This document shows, piece after piece, positions 34,412 to 43,717 of a DNA stretch of 64,000 bases. A program made the translations under genes and the position numbers. How positions within the stretch are numbered: the first letter of the stretch is position 1; each line of letters starts with the position of its first letter. Location of the stretch: positions 13,608-77,607 of the forward strand of contig CAVWOM010000004.1 in NCBI GenBank assembly GCA_963756575.1. Direction: 5' to 3'. Under the pieces are notes generated by a model, which saw only the letters and a list, made by a program, of their open reading frames with translations, made no database searches and was not told the DNA's origin. This DNA comes from Palsa-504 sp963756575. Lineage in GTDB: Bacteria > Actinomycetota > Actinomycetes > Streptosporangiales > Streptosporangiaceae.

Positions 34412-36852
34412 ATGCGAGGCACGCTCCGGTGGGCGCGCGCGGATTTGCGTGCCCGGCGGGGGCAGGCCCTGGTCACCGTGGCCGTGGTCGCCGGGGTCGT
34501 GACCGCGCTGTTCCTCGCCACCATGCTCCTGCAGGGCGCCGTCAACCCCTGGCAGCAGCTGTTCAACCGGACCCGCGGCGCGGATGTGCTGGTCTACTTC
34601 CAGAACGGCACCCCGACCAGGCCGCTGCGCGACGTGACCGGCATCGACGAGATCAGCCCGCCCTACCAGGCCGCGTCCGCCACCCTGGAACAGGGCGCGG
34701 TGCGGTCGCCGGTCGAGCTGCGGGCCATGACGCCGCGGCTGCCGAAGATGTCCGCGCCGCTGGTGGTGGCGGGCACCTGGCTGCGTTCGTCGGTCCCGGA
34801 CGGCGTCGTCCTCGAGGCCTCGTTCGCCCAGGCCGTGCACGTCGGGGTGGGCATGCGGATCACCGTCAACGGCATCGACGGCATCCGCGGGCCCTCGATG
34901 CCGGTGATCGGCATCGCCGATACCGCCGACCAGGGCTTCTACCCGCAGTGGACGCCGGGCCTGATCTGGGTGCAGCACAAGCTGCTGACCCAGGTGGAGC
35001 CGAACCCGAGCGAGACCCAGGAGATCGTCGGCCTGCGCCTGCACGACAGCTCCACCGTGGCCACCGGCCAGGTCGTGCAGACCATCTGGACCCTCTACAA
35101 CGGCACCGGCGAGTACTCGGCCGTCGAGCGCTACTCCACCTGGCAGCAGGTGAAGGACTCGATGGCCAGCAACGACCGGCTGCTCGGGCTGCTGCTCGCC
35201 CTGTTCGGGATCATCGCCCTGATCGCCGCCCCGTGCGCCATCGCCAACGTCACCGCGGGCCGCGTGCTGGTGCAGCGCCAGGACATCGCGATGCTCAAGG
35301 CCCTCGGCTTCACGCCCGGGCAGGTCGTCCGCATGCTGCTCGCCCAGCAGACCCTGCTCGGGGCGGCCGGGCCGGCCTCGGGCTGATCGCGGCCCGGATC
35401 ATGACCCTGCCGACGTTCATCCGGCCGCCGGACGGCACGCCGGTGGGCCTGGCGCCGCTCTCCGGTGGCTGGATAGCGCTGATCGGAGTGGGCACCGTGC
35501 TCACCGTCGCGGTCGCCACCGTCGTCCCGGCCTGGTGGGCGGGACGGGTGTCGCCGGTCGCCGCCGTCCAGCCGAGCCCGCCCCGCGGGCACCTGTCGCT
35601 GATCGCCCGGCTCAGCCTGCTCTTCCACCTGCCCGCCGCGCTCGTGCTCGGGGCCAGGGACTCGCTGACCCGGCGACTGTCCGCCGGGCTGACCGTGTTC
35701 GGCCTGGCCATCCCGCTGGCGATGATCACGATCGCGCTGACCTGCTGGTCCACCATCGACGGGTTCACCCACGACCCGGGCCGGATCGGCCTGGCCTCGA
35801 CGGTCACGGTCAGCCAGGGCGGCCTGGACGCCAAGCAGACGCTGACCCTGATCAGCGGCGACCGCCAGGTGCGGGCGGCCTATCCCGGCGCCCAGTTCGT
35901 CACCTTGCTGCCCGGTGACAACGGCACCTTCATCGCCCGGGCCATGGGCACCTCGGGCCGGCCTTACCCGTTCCGGGTCGTGCGGGGCCGGATGTTCCAC
36001 GCGCCCAACGAGGCCATGGCCGGCCAGGGCTTCCTCGACCTGATGCACATCGGTGTCGGCGCCTGGATATCCAAGACCATCGACGGCGTCCCGGTGATCT
36101 TGCACATCGTCGGCCGGACGATCGAGCCGGACAACAACGGGGACGTGGTCGACTTCGGCCTCGACGCGCTCACCAGCGCGGGCAGCGCGTCGCCGCAGCT
36201 GGTCTACCATCTGGTGCTGAAGCCCGGCGTGACGCCGGCCGCGGCCCGGGCCCGGCTGCTCGCCGTGTCGAACAACCGGCTCGACGTCCAGGTGGTGACC
36301 AACCCGGCCGGGAGCCTGCGGGTGCTGCAGGTGGTGATCGCGGTCTCGGTGGTCCTGCTGGCCGTGATCGGCCTGGCCAACCTGCTCACCGCGACCGTGG
36401 TCGGGATGCGGGATCACCGGCACGAGGTGGGCGTGCTGGCGGCCATGGGGCTGACGCCGCGCCAGGTGATGGCGACCCTGGTGGTCAACACGATGATCCT
36501 CACCGCGGCCGGCGTGGCCGGCGGCACCGTGGCCGGCCTGGTGGCCGCGCCCCGGCTGATCAACATGCAGGGCGCCACCAGCGGCATCGGCTCGGGCATC
36601 GCGGTCGGCCTGGGCCCGGCCGCCATCGCCGCGATCGTGGCCGTGGCGCTGCTCACCGCGGCCGCCGCCGCTCTGCTGCTGGCCCGGCGCACGACCCGGA
36701 ACGCGGGCTCCGCGCACCTGCATACGCCGGCCACCCCGCCCCGCCCGGTCCGCTCCGTCCCCGGCTCGCTGCCTCGCCCCGCGCCTGCCGCACCAGCGCG
36801 CAACGTTCCGGCCCCGCCGGCCCGTAATCTTCCGGCCCCGCCGGCCCTGTAA
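34412..36852 (+). pseudogene. FtsX-like permease of MacB-type exporter, frameshifted
   Basis: Frame 1 (34412-35386) gives an N-terminal membrane helix, an extracytoplasmic domain and helices around ALFGIIALIAAPCAIANVTA, then a premature stop. Restoring one G near 35371 continues GAAGAGLGLIAARIMTLPTF in the next frame for about 490 more residues. These include a second FtsX core (VVLLAVIGLANLLTATVVGM) and a Pro/Ala-rich tail. The full protein would be about 813 residues. It is a broken gene, or a base was missed in sequencing; the flanks are otherwise well preserved. Confidence 0.8.
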
Positions 36853-36884
36853 CGTTCCGGCCCCGCCGGACGATCCCTCTAGTG

Positions 36885-36929
36885 AAGGCGGCTGACGTGG
36901 GTACCCCCGAGCCCACGTCGGCCGCTTCT
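36885..36929. terminator. strong hairpin after the permease gene
   Basis: gcggctgacgtggg and cccacgtcggccgc form a 14-base stem with a single mismatch around a 10-base loop, starting 36 bases after the permease stop. It is probably a transcription terminator. The rest of the gap to 37123 is GC-rich with no gene seen. Confidence 0.65.
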
Positions 36930-37122
36930 CAGCCGGGCCGGGGGGATGCCCCCAGATTCCCCCCGCTCCCTGGGGCGCACATCCCCTCGGCCCCCTGGCC
37001 CCATAGACGCCCCCTGGCCCCTTGACCGCAAACCCTGCGGGGGCCAGGGGGTGGCTGGATTTATCGCCAGGCCGACGGTAAGCCGCCTACTTTGCACACC
37101 GGGTTGCGGGTAGCGTTCGGGT

Positions 37123-38040
37123 ATGACGACGAATCAGCCGCCATTTGGCCAGATGGTGACGGCGATGATCACCCCGATGCACCCCGACGGGACCGTCGAC
37201 TTCGACGGGGCCGCCCGTCTCGCCGATTATCTGGTCACGGACATGCGGAACGACGGCCTGGTGGTAAACGGCACCACCGGCGAGGCGCCTACCACTACCG
37301 ATGACGAGCAGGAACGACTGCTGCAGGTGGTGCTCGAGGCGGTCGGCACGCGGGCCAAGGTCGTGGCCGGGGTCGGCACCAACGACACCGAGCACACCAT
37401 CGAGCTGGCCCGCAGCGCCGAGCGGGTGGGCGTGCACGGGCTCCTGGTGGTCACCCCGTATTACAACAAGCCGCCCCAGCCCGCGCTCGAGGTGCACTTC
37501 AGCACGGTCGCGGACGCCACCGGGCTGCCCGTGCTCATCTACGACATCCCCGGCCGCACCGGCGCCGCGGTCGCCACCGACACGCTCGTCCGGCTGGCCG
37601 CCCACCCGCGGATCGTCGGCGTCAAGGACGCCAAGGACGACCCGGCCGCCACCTCGCACGTGCTGGCCCGCACCGACCTCGCCTACTACTGCGGCACCGA
37701 CATGCTGAGCCTGCCGTGGCTCTCCCTCGGCGCGGTCGGCTTCGTCAGCGTGGTCGGCCACGTGGCCGGGGACCGGCTGCACGAGATGATCGACGCGTTC
37801 GCATCCGGCGACGTCGCCCGGGCCCGGCAGCTCCACTACGAGCTCATCCCGCTCTACGACGGGCTGTTCCGCAACCAGGGCGCGGTGATGAGCAAGGCGG
37901 CCCTCGACCTGCTCGGCCTGCCGGGCGGCGCGGTCCGCGGCCCGCTGCTCGCGGCCACCGAGGCGGAAAGACACCAGCTCGCGCTCGACCTCACCGCCGG
38001 CGGCGTGAAGCTGCCGGGGACGGCGGGGATGGCGTCTTGA
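37123..38040 (+). CDS. dapA: 4-hydroxy-tetrahydrodipicolinate synthase
   Basis: A 305-residue class I aldolase that condenses pyruvate with aspartate semialdehyde in lysine/diaminopimelate synthesis. The pyruvate-binding GTTGE is at 50-54, YYNKP at 113-117, Y140 and the Schiff-base Lys K168 (IVGVKDAK). It is coupled to the RNase J gene by a 4-base overlap, a classical actinobacterial pairing. Confidence 0.95.
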   Translation: MTTNQPPFGQMVTAMITPMHPDGTVDFDGAARLADYLVTDMRNDGLVVNGTTGEAPTTTDDEQERLLQVVLEAVGTRAKVVAGVGTNDTEHTIELARSAERVGVHGLLVVTPYYNKPPQPALEVHFSTVADATGLPVLIYDIPGRTGAAVATDTLVRLAAHPRIVGVKDAKDDPAATSHVLARTDLAYYCGTDMLSLPWLSLGAVGFVSVVGHVAGDRLHEMIDAFASGDVARARQLHYELIPLYDGLFRNQGAVMSKAALDLLGLPGGAVRGPLLAATEAERHQLALDLTAGGVKLPGTAGMAS

Positions 38041-39722
38041 GCCACCCGCATCCCGACCTCGCCCTGCCCGGCCGGCTCGCCAAGAACGGGCTGCGCATCG
38101 TCGCGCTCGGCGGTCTCGGCGAGATCGGCCGGAACATGACGGTCTTCGAGTACCACGGCCGCCTGCTCATCGTCGACTGCGGCGTGCTGTTCCCCGACTC
38201 GGACCAGCCCGGCGTCGACCTGATCCTGCCCGACTTCGGCTACCTGGAGGGCCGCCTCGACCAGGTCGAGGCGGTCGTCCTCACCCACGCGCACGAGGAC
38301 CACATCGGCGCGGTCCCGTACCTGCTCCGGCAGCGTAAGGACATCCCGCTGGTGGGCTCCCGGCTGACCCTGGCCCTGGTGAAGAGCAAGCTGGCCGAGC
38401 ACCGCCTGGACCCGGCCACCGTCGAGGTGGTGGAGGGCGACCGTAACTCGTTCGGCCCGTTCGAGTGCGAGTTCTTCGCGGTGAACCACTCGATCCCGGA
38501 CGCGCTCGCGGTGGCCATCCGCACCCCGGCCGGGGTGGTGCTGCACACCGGCGACTTCAAGATGGACCAGCTGCCGCTGGACGGCAGGCTCACCGACCTG
38601 GCCGGCTTCGCCCGGCTCGGCACCGAGGGCGTCGACCTGCTGATGGCCGACTCGACCAACGCCGAGGTGCCCGGCGTGGTGACCTCCGAGCGCGATATCG
38701 CGCCGGTGCTCGACGAGATCTTCAGCCACACCACCCAGCGCATCATCGTGGCCTGCTTCGCCTCGCACGTGCACCGGGTCCAGCAGGTGCTCAACGCCGC
38801 CGTCAAGCACCGGCGCAAGGTCGCCTTCGTGGGCCGGTCCATGGTCCGCAACATGGGCGTCGCCCGGGAACTGGGCTACCTGCGGGTGCCCGGCAGCCTC
38901 CTGGTCGACCTGCGCGAAGCCGAGGAGATGCCGCCCGGCGACGTGGTGCTGATCTCCACCGGCTCCCAGGGCGAGCCGATGTCGGCGCTGTCCCGGATGG
39001 CCGGCCGCGACCACCCGATCAGGATCGCCGCCGACGACACCGTCATCCTGGCGTCCTCGCTGATCCCGGGCAACGAGACCGCGGTGTACCGGGTGATCAA
39101 CGGGCTGACCCGGCTCGGCGCCCGGGTCGTGCACAAGGCCTCCGCGCTGGTCCACGTGTCCGGGCACGCCCCGGCCGGCGAGCTGCTCTACGTGCTGAAC
39201 CTGGTCCGGCCGCGCAACTTCATGCCGATCCACGGCGAATGGCGGCACCTGCGGGCCCACGCCCGCCTCGCCTCCCTGTCCGGCGTCCCGGACAACAACA
39301 TCGTGATCGCCGAGGACGGCGTGGTCGTCGACCTGGTTGGCGGGCAGGCCAGCGTGGCCGGCAAGGTGCCGTGCGGCTACGTCTACGTGGACGGGCTCAC
39401 CGTCGGCGAGGTCACCGAATCGCAGCTGAAGGACCGCCGCATCCTGGGCGACGAGGGCTTCATCTCGGTGGTGATCGTGATCGACGCCAGCTCCGGCAAG
39501 ATGGTGGCCGGCCCCGAGATCCAGGCCCGGGGCTCCGGCATCGACGACGCCTCCTTCACCGAGATCCTGCCCAAGATCGAGGAAGCCCTGACCAGCGCGG
39601 CCGCCGACGGCATCGTCGACTCCCACCAGCTGAGCCAGCTAGCCCGCCGCATCGTCGGCAAATGGGTCAGCGACAACTACCGCCGCCGCCCCATGATCAT
39701 CCCCGTAGTAATAGAAGCCTGA
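38037..39722 (+). CDS. rnj: ribonuclease J
   Basis: A 561-residue beta-CASP metallo-beta-lactamase RNase with endo- and 5'-3' exonuclease activity in RNA maturation and decay. The metal-binding motif THAHEDH is at 83-89, further ligands are in HTGDFKMD, and the beta-CASP region includes FASHVHRVQQV and STGSQGEPMSAL. HVSGHA lies near residue 375. The start is a TTG overlapping the dapA stop (TTGA). The family's normal length and N-terminus support this choice. Confidence 0.93.
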   Translation: MSHPHPDLALPGRLAKNGLRIVALGGLGEIGRNMTVFEYHGRLLIVDCGVLFPDSDQPGVDLILPDFGYLEGRLDQVEAVVLTHAHEDHIGAVPYLLRQRKDIPLVGSRLTLALVKSKLAEHRLDPATVEVVEGDRNSFGPFECEFFAVNHSIPDALAVAIRTPAGVVLHTGDFKMDQLPLDGRLTDLAGFARLGTEGVDLLMADSTNAEVPGVVTSERDIAPVLDEIFSHTTQRIIVACFASHVHRVQQVLNAAVKHRRKVAFVGRSMVRNMGVARELGYLRVPGSLLVDLREAEEMPPGDVVLISTGSQGEPMSALSRMAGRDHPIRIAADDTVILASSLIPGNETAVYRVINGLTRLGARVVHKASALVHVSGHAPAGELLYVLNLVRPRNFMPIHGEWRHLRAHARLASLSGVPDNNIVIAEDGVVVDLVGGQASVAGKVPCGYVYVDGLTVGEVTESQLKDRRILGDEGFISVVIVIDASSGKMVAGPEIQARGSGIDDASFTEILPKIEEALTSAAADGIVDSHQLSQLARRIVGKWVSDNYRRRPMIIPVVIEA

Positions 39723-39736
39723 CCCCACCCGCCCTC

Positions 39737-39760
39737 CTGCCCGGGCCCCAGCCCGGGCAG
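39737..39760. terminator. hairpin terminator after rnj
   Basis: ctgcccgggc-ccca-gcccgggcag: a perfect 10-base stem with a 4-base loop, 14 bases past the rnj stop. There is no U-tract, as is common in high-GC genomes. Confidence 0.7.
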
Positions 39761-39767
39761 GCCGAGG

Positions 39768-39876
39768 CCCACACCCCAGCCCACACCCCAGCCCCCAGCC
39801 CACACCCCAGCCCCAGCCCACACCCCAGCCCCAGCCCACACACCCCAGCCCCAGCCCACACCCCAGCCCCAGCCCG
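39768..39876. repeat. low-complexity CCCCAGCCC/CACACC tandem repeat
   Basis: About six imperfect copies of an 18-base unit (cacaccccagccccagcc) follow the rnj terminator. No gene spans them; together with its flanks this fills most of the 405-base gap 39723-40127. It is probably a variable-length tract. Confidence 0.75.
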
Positions 39877-40127
39877 GCCAGGCCCAGATCCCCGCCCAGG
39901 CCACTCCCGCGAGTCCCACCGCTTCCACGTCTCCCGCAGCCCTCATCTGTATCCGCGAAGCCCCGGATCCCGCGCTCACGTCACCACCGCAATGTGAAGC
40001 TGCGGTGGTTAGCACCACAGCCATGCCACATCGAGGTGGTTCAGCCAGGCCACCTCGAAGTGCGCGATGCGAGGTCGATGGCGGCCGGTGTGGCACTTTT
40101 GTCGTACCTGGAGCCCATCATGCGTAC

Positions 40128-41165
40128 ATGGCCCCAACGACCCGGCTGGACCGAGATGCACTAGATCAGCTCGTCATCCAGCAGCTTGACGTGATAGTGC
40201 GTCATCAGGCACTAGCTGTTGGCTTGTCCGCGAATGCGATACGGCACCGGATCCGACCTGGCGGACCCTGGCGGAAGCTGCTGCCTGGCGTCTACCTGAC
40301 TATGACAGGAACGCCGACGACGCTCCAGCAGGAAATGGCCGCGTTGCTGTACGCGGGGGACGGCAGCTTGGTCACTGGTCCGGCGGCGCTGCGCTGCCAT
40401 CACATCGGCAAGCTCGTGCCCGACCTGGTTGACGTCCTGGTGCCTGCTACCCGGCAGCGACACGACGCCGGGTTCGTCCGGCTGCACCGCACGACCCGGT
40501 TGCCGGGGCGGATCTGGGCGATGGGCCCGGTGCGGTATGTCCCGCCGCCACGTGCCGTCGCCGATGCCGTGCGCGGCCTGGACAGCCTGCGCGACGTGCG
40601 AGCCGTCGTGGCCGACGCCGTGCAGCGCCGGACGTGCAAGGTAGGTGAGCTGGCCGCCGAGCTATCCGGCGGACCGAAGGCCGGGTCGGCCCTGTTCCGG
40701 ATGGCGCTCGCGGACGTGGCCGAGGGGATCAGGTCGGTGACGGAGGCGGAGCTGAAGGACCTGCTGGTCAAGGCCAGGATCCCGATGCCGCTGTTCAACG
40801 CGTCGCTCTACGACTGCGACGGGACGTTCATCGCCATTCCCGACGCCTGGTGGCCGGAGCTAGGCATTGCCGTCGAGATCGATTCGCGCGAGTGGCACCT
40901 GTCACCCGAGGATCACGAGAACACGCTCATCCGGGGGCGGCGCATGAGCCGCTACCAGATCGTGGTGCTCCGGTTCACCCCCCGGCAGCTACGGACCGAG
41001 CCCGCAGCCGTCATCGAGGAGATCCGCCGCACGCTCGAGGGCGCCCGCGGCCGTCCCCCACTGGCCCTCCGCACCATCCCAGCCGACGACACAGGCCAGC
41101 CAGCCGCAGACAGGGGTCACAAGCCGACCGCAGAAACAGGTCAGCTGCTCAGGGAATCGGCGTAA
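40128..41165 (+). CDS. AbiEi-like N-terminus plus DUF559-like C-terminus protein
   Basis: A 345-residue protein with an N-terminal region like AbiEi-type antitoxins and their relatives (HQALAVGLSANAIRHRI, WRKLLPGVYLTMTG, GPAALRCHHIG). The C-terminal half resembles a DUF559/Vsr-like PD-(D/E)XK fold (LGIAVEIDSREWHLSPEDHE, RYQIVVLRFTPRQL). The family is common in actinobacteria, often without an AbiEii partner, and none is seen here. Its role is unproven. The 3' end overlaps the convergent AraC-type gene by 25 bases. Confidence 0.7.
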   Translation: MAPTTRLDRDALDQLVIQQLDVIVRHQALAVGLSANAIRHRIRPGGPWRKLLPGVYLTMTGTPTTLQQEMAALLYAGDGSLVTGPAALRCHHIGKLVPDLVDVLVPATRQRHDAGFVRLHRTTRLPGRIWAMGPVRYVPPPRAVADAVRGLDSLRDVRAVVADAVQRRTCKVGELAAELSGGPKAGSALFRMALADVAEGIRSVTEAELKDLLVKARIPMPLFNASLYDCDGTFIAIPDAWWPELGIAVEIDSREWHLSPEDHENTLIRGRRMSRYQIVVLRFTPRQLRTEPAAVIEEIRRTLEGARGRPPLALRTIPADDTGQPAADRGHKPTAETGQLLRESA

Positions 41166-41974
41166 CGACCCGGCGGTACCCCGATGGTGACCGTGAAGTC
41201 CCGGGTCAGGTGGGCCTGGTCGGCGTAGCCCAGGTCGGTGGCCAGCACGGCCCAGTCGACCGGCTCGCCGCTGTCGGCCCGTTCCGCCGCGTCGTGCAGC
41301 CGGGCCCGGCGCATCACCCACTTGGGGCTGACCCCGACGTAGTCGGCGAACAGCCGCTGCAGCGTGCGGGCCGACAGGCCGGAAGCCGCGCACAGCTCGT
41401 CGACCCGGCGCAGCCCGGGGTCGTCGGTGATGCGCGAGACCAATGCGGCGACCTCCTCGGCCACCGGATCCCGCTCCGGCCGCACCGAACCCAGCAGCGA
41501 CTCCACGTACCCGATCAGCTGCGTGTCGTCATCGCTGAAGGCGCCGCCGGAGATACCGGCGCGCATGACCGCCTGCCGGGTCTGCTCCGCCCGCGACCCG
41601 AACAGCCGCGCGGCCGGCACCACCCGGTCGGTCAGCTGGGAGATCGGCGCCTGCCAGAACGGCCGGAAGCAGCCGGCCCGGAACCGTATGCCGAACGCCA
41701 TGCCCAGCCCGGACAGCGACCGGGTGAACAGCCTGCGGTCTACGCCGAAAATCCCGGCCCCGGACGCCTCGAAGACCAGGTGCACGTTGGGGTGCGGCAG
41801 GACCGCCTGTTCGTGCGCCGGCTCGCCGCGAAGGTCCCAGCGCGGGATCCAGTAGTAGTCCACGAACGGGGCCAGCGCCGCCGACGGCTGGTGCCGGTCC
41901 AGCCGCAGCCGGGACACCGCGAGATCCGGGCGCAGGACGCCGCGTCCCATGCTCCCGTGGGCGACTTGTGGCAC
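41141..41974 (-). CDS. AraC family transcriptional regulator
   Basis: A 277-residue regulator. The N-terminal region has the DUF6597-type start (LAPFVDYYWIPRWDLRG, HPNVHLVFEASGAG). The C-terminal double HTH includes VDELCAASGLSARTLQRLFA and ATDLGYADQAHLTRDF. The ATG is 66 bases from the divergent TIGR03086-type gene, which it may regulate. Confidence 0.88.
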   Translation of the reverse strand: MPQVAHGSMGRGVLRPDLAVSRLRLDRHQPSAALAPFVDYYWIPRWDLRGEPAHEQAVLPHPNVHLVFEASGAGIFGVDRRLFTRSLSGLGMAFGIRFRAGCFRPFWQAPISQLTDRVVPAARLFGSRAEQTRQAVMRAGISGGAFSDDDTQLIGYVESLLGSVRPERDPVAEEVAALVSRITDDPGLRRVDELCAASGLSARTLQRLFADYVGVSPKWVMRRARLHDAAERADSGEPVDWAVLATDLGYADQAHLTRDFTVTIGVPPGRYADSLSS

Positions 41975-42040
41975 GTGATCAGCCTAATCTGTCGTGTTTG
42001 TTCAAGACCGCGCCACCCCGGTCGCACTAGTCTCGAAGAC

Positions 42041-42643
42041 ATGGAAAAGACGAATCTCAGCGCGGAGATGACGGACGCCGCGGCCGAGGCGGCCCGCGTG
42101 GTGCAGAGCATCCCGGACACGGCGAACCTCGACGGCCCCAGCCGGTGCGGCGACTGGGACCTCCGTACCCTGCTCAACCACCTGATCTTGTGGACCTCGT
42201 ACTCGGCCGAGCGCCGGGCGCACGGCGAGAGCGTCACCGAGGACCTGATGACCAAGGACTTCACCGCTGACCCCGGCTTTCGCGAGGACTACGCGAAGCA
42301 GCTCAAGAAGGCGGTCGACGCCTGGTCAGCCCCGCAAGCGTGGGAAGGCACCAGGGACATGATGGGCACCGCCACCCCGGCCACGGACATCGGCGCCATG
42401 CTCGTCATGGAGATGGCGCTGCACGGCTGGGACGTGGCCACGGCCACCGGCCAGGAGTACCACGCCACCGATGCCCTCGCCGCGGTCGTCGAAGACACCG
42501 TCACCAAACAGGCCGAGCTGTTCCGCCAGTACCAGGGCTTCGCCGACGCCGTGGAAACCGACGAGGAAGCGACCGCCTTCGACCGCGCCCTGGCCCTGTC
42601 CGGCCGCGACCCCGGCCGCAGCCCTAAGACCCCGCAGCCCTAA
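42041..42643 (+). CDS. TIGR03086 / mycothiol-dependent maleylpyruvate isomerase-like protein
   Basis: A 200-residue DinB-fold protein. The motif RCGDWDLRTLLNHLILWT carries the metal-binding His typical of the family, with a second His in ALHGWDVATATGQ. The family comprises mycothiol-dependent transferases and proteins of unknown function in actinobacteria. The last codons run into the first two units of a 16-bp tandem repeat. Confidence 0.8.
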   Translation: MEKTNLSAEMTDAAAEAARVVQSIPDTANLDGPSRCGDWDLRTLLNHLILWTSYSAERRAHGESVTEDLMTKDFTADPGFREDYAKQLKKAVDAWSAPQAWEGTRDMMGTATPATDIGAMLVMEMALHGWDVATATGQEYHATDALAAVVEDTVTKQAELFRQYQGFADAVETDEEATAFDRALALSGRDPGRSPKTPQP

Positions 42644-42678
42644 GACCCCGAAGCCCTAAGACCCCGCAGCCCTAAGAC
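42615..42678. repeat. 4 x 16-bp tandem repeat across convergent gene ends
   Basis: Units at 42615-42630, 42631-42646, 42647-42662 and 42663-42678 follow ccgcagccctaagacc with at most one change each. The repeat supplies the last codons and stop of the rightward gene and the stop of the leftward gene. Confidence 0.9.
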
Positions 42679-43661
42679 GCGGAAAGCACCCGCACCGGCG
42701 CGCCGTTGGCGAACGCCGTGATGTCCTCGGCTGCGTCGCCGTAGAAGACCCGGTAGGTCTCCTCGGTGACGTAGCCGAGGTGCGGGGTCAGCACCACGTT
42801 CGGCGCCCGCCGCAGCGGATCGGACAGCGGCAGCGGCTCGACGTCGTACACGTCGAGCGCCGCGCCCGCGATCGCCCCCGACCGCAGCGCCGCCACCAGC
42901 GCCGCGCTGTCCACCAGCGGCCCGCGCGAGGTGTTCACCAGGTAGGCGGACGGCTTCATGAACCCCAGCTCGGTCGCGCCGACCAGCCCCTCGCTGCGCG
43001 GGCTCAGCTTGTAGTGCAGGGTCACCACGTCGGCGGTGGAGAACAGGTCCTCCTTGCTGACCGCCTCGACCTGCTCCTCGGCCGCGGCACCCGGGTCGAG
43101 GTTCTGGCTCCACGCCGCCACGTTCATGCCGAACGCCCGGCCGATCCGCGCCACCCTCCGTCCCTGGTTGCCCAGGCCGACGACGCCCAGGCGCTTGCCC
43201 TCCAGCCCGGTCCCGACGGTCTGCTGCCAGCTCCCGCCGACCCCGATGGCCGCGCCGCCGGCCCGGCCGGCCAGCTTGAGGCGCCGGTCCTCCTCCGGGA
43301 TGTGCCGGAGCAGCGCGAGGATGAGCCCCCAGGTCAGCTCGGCCGTCGACGAGCCGATGCCGCCCGTCCCGCACACGGTCACGCCGCGGGCGGCGCAGGC
43401 GGCCAGGTCGATGGCAGTATTGCCCATCCCCGTGGTCACCAGCAGCCGCAATCGCGGCAGCTGACCGAGCCGCTCGGCGTCGAAGTAGGTGCGTTCCCGC
43501 ATCGCCACCACCACGTCGTACGGTTCCAAGGCGCTGACCAGCGCCTCGGTCCGCGCGATGGGCTGGGCGAACACGTCGATCTGGCCGAGGGCGCGCACCG
43601 CCGACCAGTTCGCGCTCGCCAGGGAAACCTGCTGATAATCATCGAGGATCGCGACCCGCAT
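42672..43661 (-). CDS. D-isomer-specific 2-hydroxyacid dehydrogenase
   Basis: A 329-residue NAD-dependent dehydrogenase: nucleotide motif GLGNQG at 162-167, catalytic Arg in VNTSRGPLVD, Glu in DVYDVEPLP and His in LTPHLGYV. It reduces 2-keto acids to D-2-hydroxy acids or the reverse; the substrate is unknown. It is divergent from bioB with 56 bases between them. Confidence 0.9.
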   Translation of the reverse strand: MRVAILDDYQQVSLASANWSAVRALGQIDVFAQPIARTEALVSALEPYDVVVAMRERTYFDAERLGQLPRLRLLVTTGMGNTAIDLAACAARGVTVCGTGGIGSSTAELTWGLILALLRHIPEEDRRLKLAGRAGGAAIGVGGSWQQTVGTGLEGKRLGVVGLGNQGRRVARIGRAFGMNVAAWSQNLDPGAAAEEQVEAVSKEDLFSTADVVTLHYKLSPRSEGLVGATELGFMKPSAYLVNTSRGPLVDSAALVAALRSGAIAGAALDVYDVEPLPLSDPLRRAPNVVLTPHLGYVTEETYRVFYGDAAEDITAFANGAPVRVLSAS

Positions 43662-43717
43662 GGGCCGACCTTACCGCGCCGGGCGAGTCAGAAAAGCGAC
43701 ACCGCTAAGGTGTCCCC

